Source: Levilactobacillus humaensis (GTDB lineage: Bacteria > Bacillota > Bacilli > Lactobacillales > Lactobacillaceae). From it: a stretch of DNA of 64,000 nt. The notes beneath the pieces were generated by a model. The model worked only from the letters and a program-made list of their open reading frames with translations. It was not told the DNA's origin and ran no database searches. The position numbers and the translations under genes were made by a program. Shown here piece after piece: positions 7,975 through 16,701 of this stretch; the first letter of the stretch is position 1; each line of letters begins with the position of its first letter. Location of the stretch: the NCBI RefSeq assembly GCF_024345185.1, contig NZ_BROB01000006.1:1-64000 (forward strand). Direction: 5' to 3'.

Positions 7975-9756
7975 ATGGACTTAACGGCTGCACAAAAAAT
8001 TTTAAAAACGACCTTCGGGTATGACACCTTCCGGCCGGGACAACGGGCCGTGATTGAGCATGTCCTTTCAGGCGAGAGTAGTCTGGCAATCATGCCCACG
8101 GGTGGGGGAAAGTCGCTCTGTTATCAGATCCCGGCTTTGCTCTTCAATGGCATTACCGTTGTTGTGTCGCCGCTAATCTCTCTGATGAAGGATCAAGTTG
8201 ATGCTTTAAATGATAGCGGCGTGCCAGCAACCTTTATTAACAGCTCGCTGGAATGGCCGGAGATTCAGGATCGACTGGCCGCGCTCCATCGAGGAGATTA
8301 CAAGTTACTCTACGTGGCGCCTGAACGACTCGATTCTGCCGCCTTTTTGGCAGCATTGGGGCAATTACCCGTCGATCTGTTGGCCGTGGATGAAGCGCAC
8401 TGTATTTCACAGTGGGGCCATGACTTCCGGCCTAGTTATTTAGCATTGAGCACGGCCATTGAGCAACTGCCAACACGGCCGCAGGTGCTCGCCCTCACGG
8501 CGACGGCGACGACTCAGGTAGCGGCAGATATCTGTCAGCAACTCAAGATTGATCCCCAAAATGAGGTCAATACCGGCTTTGCTCGGGACAACCTGGATTT
8601 AACCGTGGTCAAGGACCAAGATACAGATCGCTATATTTTAGATTATTTAAAAGTAAATGAAGGGGAAACTGGCATTATTTACGCCAGCACCCGTAAAGAA
8701 GTTACCCGATTAACGGCGATGTTAGGCCGGCACCACGTCAAGGCGGCTGCCTATCACGCGGGTCTTGATGATGACGTTCGTCGTCAAAACCAAGAGGACT
8801 TTCTCTACGATCGGATTCAAGTAATGGTGGCCACCAATGCCTTCGGGATGGGGATCGACAAGAGCAATGTACGCTTCGTGATTCATGCCCAGGTGCCTGG
8901 TACCCTTGAAGCTTACTATCAAGAGGCTGGGCGAGCCGGACGAGATGGTCTACCCAGTGAAGCCATCTTGCTCTTCCGGGCCCAAGACCTCCAGATTCAA
9001 CACTTCTTCATTGACCAGTCCGAACGAGACGATGATCACAAGCAACGGGAGTATCAGAAGCTGCAGGTGATGAGTCAGTATGCCAATACTGAAGATTGCC
9101 TGCAACAGTTTATTCTGGCTTATTTTGGCGAAAAATCCGAGCCGTGTGGCCGTTGTAGTAATTGTCGTGACGATCGGGAACAACAGGATATCACACTGGA
9201 CGCTCAGAAGGTGTTGTCCTGCGTGATGCGACTGCGCTCACGTTATGGCAGGAGTATCGCGGCTCAGGTCCTGACGGGGTCCAACAACCAACGGATTCGC
9301 GAGAATCACCTGGAAGACGTGAAGACCTATGGCATCATGGCTTCCGAACGCCAGAAAACAGTTAGTGAGCTGATTGATTTTCTAACGGCAACGGGCTACC
9401 TGAATGCTGTGGGTGGACAATACCCAATTCTTCAAGTGACCGAACAAGGTGGTGAGGTCTTGCGGGGAGGGACCCAGGTTTACCGCAAGATGGCCCGTCA
9501 GGCTAAACGGCTGGCTCCGGTGGATGACGAACTCTTCCAACGGTTACGTGGCTTACGACATACGTTAGCCGAACAACAACACGTGCCACCGTTTGTGATC
9601 TTTTCGGATAAGGCGTTACGTGCAATGTGCGCGGACCAACCCCAAACGGACGAGGCCTTCCTCGCAGTCAAGGGTGTGGGCCAAAGCAAGTTAGCTAAGT
9701 ATGGGGAACAATTTATGAATGAAATTCGGGGATTCTTGGCGGTCAAGGATGACTAA
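7975..9756 (+). CDS. recQ: ATP-dependent DNA helicase RecQ
   Basis: 3'-5' superfamily 2 helicase for recombination and replication-fork repair. In order it has Walker A (GGGKSLCYQIPALL, near residue 45), the DEAH box (VDEAHCISQWGHDF, near 140) and helicase motifs V-VI (ATNAFGMGIDKSNVRFVIH...YYQEAGRAGRDG). A zinc-binding Cys cluster (C...CGRCSNC, near 380-400), a winged-helix region and a C-terminal HRDC domain (VPPFVIFSDKALRAMC...) follow. The length of 593 residues is typical. AAAGGAG lies before the ATG. Monocistronic with its own promoter and terminator. Confidence 0.97.
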   Translation: MDLTAAQKILKTTFGYDTFRPGQRAVIEHVLSGESSLAIMPTGGGKSLCYQIPALLFNGITVVVSPLISLMKDQVDALNDSGVPATFINSSLEWPEIQDRLAALHRGDYKLLYVAPERLDSAAFLAALGQLPVDLLAVDEAHCISQWGHDFRPSYLALSTAIEQLPTRPQVLALTATATTQVAADICQQLKIDPQNEVNTGFARDNLDLTVVKDQDTDRYILDYLKVNEGETGIIYASTRKEVTRLTAMLGRHHVKAAAYHAGLDDDVRRQNQEDFLYDRIQVMVATNAFGMGIDKSNVRFVIHAQVPGTLEAYYQEAGRAGRDGLPSEAILLFRAQDLQIQHFFIDQSERDDDHKQREYQKLQVMSQYANTEDCLQQFILAYFGEKSEPCGRCSNCRDDREQQDITLDAQKVLSCVMRLRSRYGRSIAAQVLTGSNNQRIRENHLEDVKTYGIMASERQKTVSELIDFLTATGYLNAVGGQYPILQVTEQGGEVLRGGTQVYRKMARQAKRLAPVDDELFQRLRGLRHTLAEQQHVPPFVIFSDKALRAMCADQPQTDEAFLAVKGVGQSKLAKYGEQFMNEIRGFLAVKDD

Positions 9757-9783
9757 TTGTCGTTGCCAAGAATGATTCTCATA

Positions 9784-9814
9784 GGCGGCTGGAACCAAGT
9801 TTCGGCCGCCTTTT
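9784..9814 (+). terminator. Terminator of recQ
   Basis: GGCGGCT pairs with GGCCGCC and is followed by TTTT, 27 bases after the recQ stop. Confidence 0.8.
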
Positions 9815-9934
9815 GGCTACTATCGGCGATATGACCACTTAGTGATGATTCATAAGCCAACTTACTTTGATGATGAACTAGATTGTGATACGCTATTTTA
9901 GCTGTGTTGCTCAGGTTTTGCGAGGAGGTCCAGG

Positions 9935-12181
9935 ATGGCTAATTCAGATTTTATCGAGATTATTAATGACCGGGAAAACAACTTACAGAATGTGAGTTTG
10001 AAGATTCCCAAGAACCAACTGACGGTCTTTACCGGCGTGTCGGGTTCAGGGAAGTCCTCGATTATCTTCGAGACGATTGCCCAGGAGGCGGGACGTCAGC
10101 TTAACAGTACATATGACAGCTTTACACGGTTGTACCTGCCTCATTATCAGCGACCGGATGTAGATGCGGTTCACAATCTATCACCGGCCATTGTGATTGA
10201 TCAGAAGCCCCTTGGTGGCAATGCGCGTTCAACTTTGGGAACGGTCAGTGATATCAGTGCCCTATTTCGTATTCTGTTCTCACGCTTTGGCCGTCCCCAG
10301 TATGGCTCGGGAAGCAATGCCTTTTCTTTTAACGATCCAGCGGGGATGTGTCCCGACTGTGAGGGAATTGGCAAGACTTATCGGATTGATGAATCGGCCA
10401 TCTTAGACGATCACTTATCGATTGCCGAAGGGGCTATCCAGTTACCTGGCTATGGACCGAAAGGGTTTCAATACCAGGCATTAAAGGCTACCGGCTGGTT
10501 TGATCTAGATCTTCCAATAGCGGACTATTCGGCGGAGACGAGAGAACGCCTCTTAAATGGCGAATGTCCAGTAACAGTGGCGTTTAAGGAGACCATCTTC
10601 AACGTGAACTTCGAAGGCCTGATTCGGCAATTCACGCGGCAGAACTTGAAGAACGGCAAGGGTAACACCGAGGGTGCCCGCAAGAAAATTGAAAAGTTTG
10701 CGACCATGCAACCTTGCCCAACCTGTGAGGGCAAACGTTTCAACCCGTCAGTGTTGGCGGCTAAGATTAAGGGCTATAACATCTACGACTTCACGGCACT
10801 GCAACTCGATGAGCTGTTAGAAGTACTGACCACCTTTGATGAGGCCCCAATGGCGGGACTGATCGCGGGCATCCGCGAGCGCGTCCAAGGTCTAGTCGAT
10901 GTGGGCTTGGATTATTTGAGCCTGACCAGAGAGACCACGACCTTGTCCGGCGGTGAGTCGCAGCGGGTGAAGACCGTGAAGTATTTGGCCAATAGTCTGA
11001 CGGGGATGCTCTACATCTTGGATGAACCCAGTACGGGACTTCATCCGCGTGATGTTCATCGCCTCAATGATCTCCTCTGTCGATTGCGGGACAAAGGAAA
11101 TACCGTGCTGGTGGTTGAACACGATCCCGATGTGATACAGGTGGCGGACTATGTCGTTGACATGGGGCCGGGTGCCGGGATTCATGGGGGTCAGGTGATG
11201 TTTACGGGGACCTACGACGCCTTACGTGACTCAGATACCTTGACGGCCCGGTATCTCAATCGCCATTTGCCGATCAATCCCACACCTCGACAGGCCCAGG
11301 ACTTTTTAACGAGTCAGCCAAGTTCACGGCATAACTTGAAGAACGTTGCCCTGGCGATTCCGAAGGGCCTGTTTACCGTCATCACCGGGGTGGCAGGTTC
11401 CGGCAAGAGTACCTTGGTCGAACAAGTCTTTGCGCAGGAACATCCTGAGGCCATTCAGATTACGCAGCGGCCACTCCATGCCAATAGTCGGTCGAATCCA
11501 GCCACTTATATGGGGGTGCTCAACGATATCCGGGAACAGTTGGCAACGGCCAATAACGTCAGTGACAGCCTGTTCAGTGCCAACTCTGCGGGGGCTTGTC
11601 CTAAATGTCAGGGGAAGGGAACGCTTGAATTAAATCTTTCCTTTATGGAAAACGCAACGATCGAATGTCCCGTTTGCCATGGTGGTCGTTTCGATCCTCA
11701 GGTACTGCAATATCAACTTCGCGGTCAAAACATTCAAGAAATTATGGCAATGACGGTGGAAGAAGCCAGCACCTTCTTTGCCGATACCAAGGTGGCAAAG
11801 AAACTTGCCCATTTACAAGAGGTCGGATTAGATTATCTCGCTTTAGGCCAACCCCTCAGCACTTTGTCTGGTGGGGAAGGGCAACGGCTGAAAATTGCCA
11901 AGGAACTCAACAAGAAGGGTAATCTCTATATCTTAGACGAGCCCACGACGGGACTCCATGCGGCCGACATTAAAGTGATTATCGGGATTATTAATCGACT
12001 GGTAGACCGTGGCAACACGGTCATTGTAATCGAACACAACCTGGATGTGATGCGTAGTGCGGACTGGCTGATTGATATCGGTCCAGACGGCGGGTCTAAG
12101 GGTGGCGAAATCTTATACAGCGGGCCAGTAGCGGGCGTTACGGCCGTTGAACGCTCCGTCACCGGACAGTATTTGAAATAA
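9935..12181 (+). CDS. Short UvrA-like ABC ATPase (excinuclease paralogue)
   Basis: Two ABC modules in the UvrA layout. Walker A motifs are GVSGSGKSS (near residue 32) and GVAGSGKST (near 485). LSGGE signatures are in TTLSGGESQR and STLSGGEGQR. Walker B regions are LYILDEPSTGL and LYILDEPTTGL. Zinc-type CxxC pairs occur at CPDCEG, CPTCEG, CPKCQG and CPVCHG. The protein has 748 residues against about 940-950 for canonical UvrA. The N-terminal region that normally holds the UvrB-interaction domain is much reduced. This matches the UvrA2/DrrC-like branch, sometimes linked to drug tolerance. AGGAGG precedes the ATG. Confidence 0.88.
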   Translation: MANSDFIEIINDRENNLQNVSLKIPKNQLTVFTGVSGSGKSSIIFETIAQEAGRQLNSTYDSFTRLYLPHYQRPDVDAVHNLSPAIVIDQKPLGGNARSTLGTVSDISALFRILFSRFGRPQYGSGSNAFSFNDPAGMCPDCEGIGKTYRIDESAILDDHLSIAEGAIQLPGYGPKGFQYQALKATGWFDLDLPIADYSAETRERLLNGECPVTVAFKETIFNVNFEGLIRQFTRQNLKNGKGNTEGARKKIEKFATMQPCPTCEGKRFNPSVLAAKIKGYNIYDFTALQLDELLEVLTTFDEAPMAGLIAGIRERVQGLVDVGLDYLSLTRETTTLSGGESQRVKTVKYLANSLTGMLYILDEPSTGLHPRDVHRLNDLLCRLRDKGNTVLVVEHDPDVIQVADYVVDMGPGAGIHGGQVMFTGTYDALRDSDTLTARYLNRHLPINPTPRQAQDFLTSQPSSRHNLKNVALAIPKGLFTVITGVAGSGKSTLVEQVFAQEHPEAIQITQRPLHANSRSNPATYMGVLNDIREQLATANNVSDSLFSANSAGACPKCQGKGTLELNLSFMENATIECPVCHGGRFDPQVLQYQLRGQNIQEIMAMTVEEASTFFADTKVAKKLAHLQEVGLDYLALGQPLSTLSGGEGQRLKIAKELNKKGNLYILDEPTTGLHAADIKVIIGIINRLVDRGNTVIVIEHNLDVMRSADWLIDIGPDGGSKGGEILYSGPVAGVTAVERSVTGQYLK

Positions 12182-12192
12182 ATGACGACATG

Positions 12193-12243
12193 AAAAAGGT
12201 CTCATCGCAACGACAGAAAGTCATTGTGATGAAACCTTTCTTA
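12193..12243. terminator. Bidirectional terminator
   Basis: AAAGGTCTCATCGCAA pairs with TTGTGATGAAACCTTT (two mismatch or G-U positions). T-rich flanks occur on both strands. It separates the uvrA-like gene from the convergent small membrane protein gene. Confidence 0.75.
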
Positions 12244-12252
12244 GACCAAAGT

Positions 12253-12438
12253 CTAGATGCAGAGCCAACCGCCCATGCCAACTAGTGCCACGCCAATCAC
12301 TGAGAAAATGGCGAGTAGCACCGTCGCATCGTGGTCTTTCTTCATGGCCGGATAGAGCTTGACCGCGATAAAAATCAAAAGTAATACGCCGGTAATTAAA
12401 ATCAGCGTCCCCGTGAGACTATTGTGTGACATCATCAT
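12253..12438 (-). CDS. Small two-helix membrane protein, 61 aa
   Basis: Two hydrophobic stretches (about residues 11-27 and 39-58) are separated by a charged loop with KKDHD, so it should be a small integral membrane protein. A minus-strand TATAAT lies at 12465-12470. The ATG at 12438 is well spaced from AAGGGGG. A GTG at 12447 would add three residues. No family recognised. Confidence 0.65.
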   Translation of the reverse strand: MMMSHNSLTGTLILITGVLLLIFIAVKLYPAMKKDHDATVLLAIFSVIGVALVGMGGWLCI

Positions 12439-12520
12439 GGTGTCCACACCCCCTTATTGCTCCTATTATACCCATTTTAGGTTAAGAGGTGGTAAATAAT
12501 TCCCGCGGATTATGGGCCTA

Positions 12521-12529
12521 TGTTAAAAT
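12521..12529 (+). promoter_or_regulatory. Extended -10 promoter of the gcvH-like operon
   Basis: TGTTAAAAT fits an extended -10 (TGn-TAAAAT), 44 bases before the first start codon. No clear -35 is seen, as is usual for extended -10 promoters. Confidence 0.55.
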
Positions 12530-12572
12530 GAAACTTAATGAGAAGTCAGACGAAAGGTGAGGGGTGACAGGA

Positions 12573-12890
12573 ATGATTGACAAAGCAGAATTAAGCGCCA
12601 GTGCCTTGTGGTTAGCGCCGCAAGAAGCGGGCGTTATTCGGATTGGTTTTGCCGACGACGGTCGGGAGCTCTTGGGTCCGGTCACGCAAATTGCGTGGTT
12701 GGTTAAGTCGGGGAACTTAGAACTTGGGACACCATTCATGACGGTCAAGGGTGCCAAAGATGGACTTGTACTCCGAACACCTTTTGCCGGGCGAATTGTT
12801 CGGATTAATACCGGATTGGTGGACCATCCGGAATGGTTGGATCACCGCAATGATGAGCTCGATTGGCTGTTTGACGTCGTCGATGACTAG
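12573..12890 (+). CDS. gcvH: Glycine cleavage H-like lipoyl-domain protein
   Basis: A protein of about 105 residues with the H-protein/lipoyl fold. The lipoyl-lysine position is conserved in MTVKGAKDG, matching the ESVKA context of GcvH, and is followed by LRTPFAGRIVRIN, the usual second half of the domain. No glycine decarboxylase genes are nearby. In such bacteria the protein probably acts as a lipoyl carrier or lipoate relay rather than in glycine cleavage; this is inference. The ATG at 12573 is preceded by AGGTGAGGGG; a GTG at 12564 is an alternative. It is first in an operon with the pseudouridine synthase gene, 18 bases apart. Confidence 0.8.
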   Translation: MIDKAELSASALWLAPQEAGVIRIGFADDGRELLGPVTQIAWLVKSGNLELGTPFMTVKGAKDGLVLRTPFAGRIVRINTGLVDHPEWLDHRNDELDWLFDVVDD

Positions 12891-12908
12891 GTAGGGGGCA
12901 AACAAACG

Positions 12909-13802
12909 ATGGAACTTTCTTGGCGGGTGCAGGCACCCGTATCCAGTATGAAAAAATTTTTGAATCAGCAAGGCCTCAGTCACCGGGTTTATAGTGATTT
13001 AAAGGCACAGGGAATCATTCGCGTTAATGGGAAGCAGGCCAGTCCAGCCGTCGATCTCCTAGTTGGGGACACGGTTCAGGTGGACTTACCCCCCGAGGTT
13101 GCTGACGATAGTGTGGCCACCAGTGACGTGCCGATTGACGTGCTCTTCGAGAATCGTGATTGGCTCTTGGTCGACAAGCCTGCCGGCCTCAACGTCGTTC
13201 CCGGTCCCGCTAATCGAACAGATACCTTGGTGAACCGCATCAAGGGGCATTGGCAGGCTACCAACGCTGAGAATCAAGTGCCCCACATTTTGACCCGGCT
13301 GGACCGCTTCACGAGTGGCGTGGTCTGGGTGGCTCGGCACCGGTTAGCCAACAGTCTTGCCAGTCAAATGCAGGCGGACAAGCGGCTTCAGAAGCGATAC
13401 TTTGCCATTGTGAGTGGCCAGGTTAAGGATGACCATGGGACGATTGACGCCCCGCTAGCCAGTGATCCCGGTGGCTTTAACCAGATGGTATCACCAGAAG
13501 GAAAGCCGGCCTTAACGGAGTATTGGGTGCGTGAGCGTTTTGCTGCCGCAACACTGGTTGAGGTGCAATTACATACGGGCCGGACGCATCAGATTCGGGC
13601 ACATTTTGCCTCGATTGGTCACCCCTTGATTGGGGATGACCTGTACGCGGGTCCAGCCAATCCGGGCATCGATCGACAGGCTTTGCATGCACGCCTGCTG
13701 GCCTTTACGGATCCCTTTAGCGGAGAACCTCGCAAATTTATCAGTCCCTTTCCAGCAGATTGGGAAGCTTTAGTGACGGCACTAAGGAGTGAGTCCAAAT
13801 GA
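12909..13802 (+). CDS. RluA-family pseudouridine synthase
   Basis: Converts uridine to pseudouridine in rRNA or tRNA. Residues 1-60 form an S4-like RNA-binding part (FLNQQGLSHRVYSDLKAQGIIRVNGK). The catalytic domain follows, with the motif HILTRLDRFTSG, in which D132 should be the nucleophile. The tail HTGRTHQIRAHFASIGHPLIGDDLY is characteristic of RluA/RluD proteins. The exact target site cannot be told from sequence. The last four bases overlap the next gene (ATGA), so translation is coupled. Confidence 0.93.
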   Translation: MELSWRVQAPVSSMKKFLNQQGLSHRVYSDLKAQGIIRVNGKQASPAVDLLVGDTVQVDLPPEVADDSVATSDVPIDVLFENRDWLLVDKPAGLNVVPGPANRTDTLVNRIKGHWQATNAENQVPHILTRLDRFTSGVVWVARHRLANSLASQMQADKRLQKRYFAIVSGQVKDDHGTIDAPLASDPGGFNQMVSPEGKPALTEYWVRERFAAATLVEVQLHTGRTHQIRAHFASIGHPLIGDDLYAGPANPGIDRQALHARLLAFTDPFSGEPRKFISPFPADWEALVTALRSESK

Positions 13803-14575
13803 CAACTGAAAATCAACTAACCTGTCTGGTGGATGGGGAACCGGTCTCGCTCGAAACGAGCCTGCAATTGGCAGAACTCGATGCCGGTCTGAGAAATCGG
13901 ATCAAGCGGGAGTTTCCTCAGTCTCAGCCAGGGGACTATATTTGTGGCCATCACCTGTTAAAGTATCGGTTGGAACATGTCGACGCCATGATTAACGCCG
14001 ATCTCAAGCAAACGAAAAAGATTAATAACAAGTTAACCAAGGCTTTACAGAGCGACGACTACGATATTGTCGATGTTAACGAAACCTTGACGGAGAGCTT
14101 AACCTTTGGGCAAAAGGTTTCCGATGACGTGGCGCACTTTGGGGGGTCTTGGGGGTTCATCTTGGCCTTTATGATTGTGTTATTGGCCTGGATGTTTGTC
14201 AATGGGCTCCACTTATTTGGCATCAACTTTGACAACTACCCCTTCATTCTGTTAAATTTAGTGCTTAGTTGTGTGGCGGCCATTCAAGCCCCCATCATCA
14301 TGATGAGTCAAAACCGGTCGGCTGATCGGGACCGCATGATGGCTGAAAACGACTATCACGTAAATTTGAAGTCAGAACACGAACTCCGGTTACTCCATGC
14401 AAAGGTGGATCACTTGGCGCAAAACCAAGTGCCTCACACCATGGAGATTGCCCGGTTCCAATTAGAAATTCTCGGTGAAATTCGCCAAGAATTAGGTGAG
14501 CTTCGAACCCAAGAACATGTGGGTTCGACCACCACACGAAGGGAGTCGCCCCATGAAGACGTGGATCACAGCTAG
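13799..14575 (+). CDS. DUF1003 membrane protein
   Basis: 258 residues with two adjacent membrane segments near 115-165 (WGFILAFMIVLLAWMFVNG... and YPFILLNLVLSCVAAIQAPIIMMSQNR). The MMSQNRSADRDRMMAENDYHVNLKSE block is the DUF1003 signature. A C-terminal coiled-coil-like region (ELRLLHAKVDHL...EILGEIRQELGELRTQE) follows. The N-terminal part carries a C-x(n)-C pair that may bind metal. Function of the family is unknown. It overlaps the pseudouridine synthase gene by four bases and itself overlaps the 27-aa ORF at 14553. Confidence 0.88.
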   Translation: MTTENQLTCLVDGEPVSLETSLQLAELDAGLRNRIKREFPQSQPGDYICGHHLLKYRLEHVDAMINADLKQTKKINNKLTKALQSDDYDIVDVNETLTESLTFGQKVSDDVAHFGGSWGFILAFMIVLLAWMFVNGLHLFGINFDNYPFILLNLVLSCVAAIQAPIIMMSQNRSADRDRMMAENDYHVNLKSEHELRLLHAKVDHLAQNQVPHTMEIARFQLEILGEIRQELGELRTQEHVGSTTTRRESPHEDVDHS

Positions 14576-14636
14576 TGCATTATTTGTTGTTGGCTTGTTC
14601 TTTGGTCAACGCGTGGCCGTTAAATTGGCCCACTAA
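14553..14636 (+). CDS. Tiny single-helix peptide, 27 aa
   Basis: An ATG at 14553, eight bases after GGGAG, opens a 27-codon frame inside the 3' end of the DUF1003 gene but in another phase. The peptide is a lone hydrophobic helix (about residues 5-20) with Lys2 in front and FGQRVAVKLAH behind. It looks like a small membrane protein translated together with DUF1003. Too short for any family match by eye. Confidence 0.5.
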   Translation: MKTWITASALFVVGLFFGQRVAVKLAH

Positions 14637-14657
14637 TGCGGCTTTATTAAGTCTAAA

Positions 14658-14709
14658 ATAAAGGTCCGCCGTTCCACCGGTTATTCATCCGGGGATGGGG
14701 GACCTTTAT
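14658..14709. terminator. Terminator of the gcvH-like operon
   Basis: ATAAAGGTCC pairs perfectly with GGACCTTTAT. The T-run after the stem is weak, so termination may be partial. Confidence 0.6.
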
Positions 14710-14766
14710 GACTGATTGTCACTTTTTGTTAACGATCCTCATAGATTATGTAAGGAGTTGTAACGG

Positions 14767-15165
14767 ATGAAGGATAATATTCAACTCGGCGATGCCGAAT
14801 TTGGTCAAATGATGCTGGTTCTTAAGGAACCGGTCACGCAGGCCAATCACAAGGAATTCAAGTTTCTCGACGGTGAAATGCAGGAGATTGCCCCAGATAT
14901 CTGGGCTATGCCAGCCTACATGACGGATGATGACGACTTCACCATGTTTTTCCTAACGACGCAGATCGAGTCTGGAGAAACGGTGGTAGCCTTCGCTACC
15001 GGGGATGCCAGTCATGGCGACTTCCGGTTAAGTGACCCACTGATTACGGGAGAGGGCTTGAATCTGCTGCACCAGCAAAAGCCGGATCGGGCCAAACGCG
15101 TCCTTAAGTTTTTGAACGACATTTCTAAGGCCAGTGAAGGTAACTGGCGGATGGTTACTGACTAA
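14767..15165 (+). CDS. Hypothetical protein, 132 aa
   Basis: Small acidic soluble protein, with AAGGAG and good spacing before its ATG. The sequence reads as alternating strands followed by a C-terminal helix (PDRAKRVLKFLNDISKA). No signal peptide, membrane segment or catalytic motif is visible, and I do not recognise the family. It stands alone between the gcvH-like operon and the PyrR attenuator. Confidence 0.7.
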   Translation: MKDNIQLGDAEFGQMMLVLKEPVTQANHKEFKFLDGEMQEIAPDIWAMPAYMTDDDDFTMFFLTTQIESGETVVAFATGDASHGDFRLSDPLITGEGLNLLHQQKPDRAKRVLKFLNDISKASEGNWRMVTD

Positions 15166-15208
15166 CCGACTTGTTGGCTTAGAGGATTAACGGGCAAAAC
15201 GATAACGC

Positions 15209-15238
15209 TTGACACACCGGCATTTCGGCCGGTATACT
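15209..15238 (+). promoter_or_regulatory. Promoter of uraA
   Basis: TTGACA (15209-15214), 18-base spacer, TATACT (15233-15238). The spacer contains an inverted repeat, CCGG...CCGG. Confidence 0.8.
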
Positions 15239-15360
15239 AATAAAAATTTAGTTCCTTTAACAACGTCCCGTGAGGCGGTGAAGGGTTCGATTCCTGGCGA
15301 TAGTTGCCTGGCTAATTGGCGAACGCGCTTCCTTACGGAATGTGTTCGCTATTTTTTTAT
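15239..15360 (+). promoter_or_regulatory. PyrR-dependent transcription attenuator
   Basis: The segment 15264-15285 (GTCCCGTGAGGCGGTGAAGG) matches the PyrR-binding loop, with its TCC-G-GAGG core. Downstream, GCGAACGCGCTTCC (15319-) pairs with GGAATGTGTTCGC and is followed by TTTTTTT to 15358, an intrinsic terminator. In known systems PyrR with UMP stabilises the binding hairpin and lets the terminator form. Uracil uptake is then shut off when pyrimidines are plentiful. No pyr biosynthetic genes are in this window. Confidence 0.85.
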
Positions 15361-15383
15361 AATGAGACTGGAGGGTCAGGAAC

Positions 15384-16652
15384 ATGTCAACACAGCGTTA
15401 TCGCAACCCGGACGCCCTGATTGATATTTGGGAGCGCCCCAGCTGGGGTCAGTGGTTCGGCTTATCGTTACAGCACTTATTTTCGATGTTTGGATCTACC
15501 GTTCTTGTCCCCATTCTAGTGGGGTTGAATCCGGGGATTGCGCTCTTTAGCTCCGGGGTCGGGACTCTAATGTACATTCTGATTACGCGGGGAAAGATTC
15601 CAGCATATATGGGATCGAGTTTTTCGTTTATCGTGCCCATGATTGCCCTAATGAAGACCACCGGTTATCCCGGTATCGCTCAGGGGACCATGGCGGTGGG
15701 ACTGGTTTATCTGATTGTGGCGCTACTCGTGGCACTCATCGGGTCGGACTGGATTAATCGGGCACTGCCACCGATCGTGGTGGGACCGATGGTGATGGTC
15801 ATCGGTCTTTCTCTGGCCGGCAGTGCCGCCCAAAAGGCGACGGTCGACAGCCAGGGAACGTATCACTGGCAGTTCTTCGCGGTGGCCATGGCAACGTTAC
15901 TCCTGACGGTCGGGTTCAACCTTTACTTGAGGGGGGTTCTAGCGTTAGTCCCGATTCTACTGGGCATCGTGGTGGGGTACCTCATCGCGGTGATGGCCGG
16001 TTTGGTTAACTTTCAACCAGTCTTGGATGCGGCGTGGTTCCAGTTACCGAAGTTTGAGATTCCGGGTGTCAGTTACCCACTACACTTCTATTGGGGAGCC
16101 GTCCTGAGTTTGGCACCGATTGCCTTCGTGACCATGACAGAACACATTGGACACATCACGGTCTTAAATGAACTGACGCACCGCGACTTCTTCAAAGATC
16201 CCGGGTTGCATCACACGCTGGCTGGGGACGGTTTAGCCTCGATTGTGGCCAGTCTGGTCGGTGGACCGCCGGTGACATCTTACGGGGAAAACGTGGGCGT
16301 GCTCGCCATCACCCGGGTACACAGTGTCTACGTGCTGATTGGTGCAGCGACGTTTGCCATCATTTTCAGTTTTGTCGGCAAGTTGAGTGCGCTGATTGAA
16401 AGTATTCCGAACCCGGTCATTGGGGGCATCAGTTTTCTCCTGTTTGGGGTGATTGCCTCGAGTGGTCTACGGATTTTGATTGAAAAACATGTCGATTTTA
16501 ATAAAAAGCGTAATCTGATGATTGCTTCGGCCATTCTGGTGATTGGGATTGGCAATGCCTACCTGAAGGTCGGTCAGTATGAATTCTCTGGCCTGGCCGT
16601 GGCTGCAGTCTTAGGAATTGTGCTCAATCTGGTATTACCTAAGGACGTTTAG
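15384..16652 (+). CDS. uraA: Uracil permease (NCS2 family)
   Basis: Proton-coupled uracil transporter with 12 or more hydrophobic segments over 422 residues. NCS2 features include SLQHLFSMFGSTVLVPILVGLNPGIALFSSG at the start. The central acidic motif TEHIGHITVLNELT and the GGPPVTSYGENVGVLAITR segment follow. This E...GE pattern is the substrate-binding region of UraA/PyrP. The upstream PyrR attenuator supports uracil over xanthine as substrate. Ribosome binding site GGAGGG. Also called pyrP. Confidence 0.94.
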   Translation: MSTQRYRNPDALIDIWERPSWGQWFGLSLQHLFSMFGSTVLVPILVGLNPGIALFSSGVGTLMYILITRGKIPAYMGSSFSFIVPMIALMKTTGYPGIAQGTMAVGLVYLIVALLVALIGSDWINRALPPIVVGPMVMVIGLSLAGSAAQKATVDSQGTYHWQFFAVAMATLLLTVGFNLYLRGVLALVPILLGIVVGYLIAVMAGLVNFQPVLDAAWFQLPKFEIPGVSYPLHFYWGAVLSLAPIAFVTMTEHIGHITVLNELTHRDFFKDPGLHHTLAGDGLASIVASLVGGPPVTSYGENVGVLAITRVHSVYVLIGAATFAIIFSFVGKLSALIESIPNPVIGGISFLLFGVIASSGLRILIEKHVDFNKKRNLMIASAILVIGIGNAYLKVGQYEFSGLAVAAVLGIVLNLVLPKDV

Positions 16653-16696
16653 ACGAAAAAAGGATTCAGAGTAATTTCCGAATCCTTTCGTTTTTT
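16653..16696. terminator. Bidirectional terminator, uraA / azlD
   Basis: AAAGGATTC pairs with GAATCCTTT. There is a T-run on the plus side (to 16696), and an A-run before the stem serves the minus strand. Confidence 0.85.
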
Positions 16697-16701
16697 AAGC
16701 G

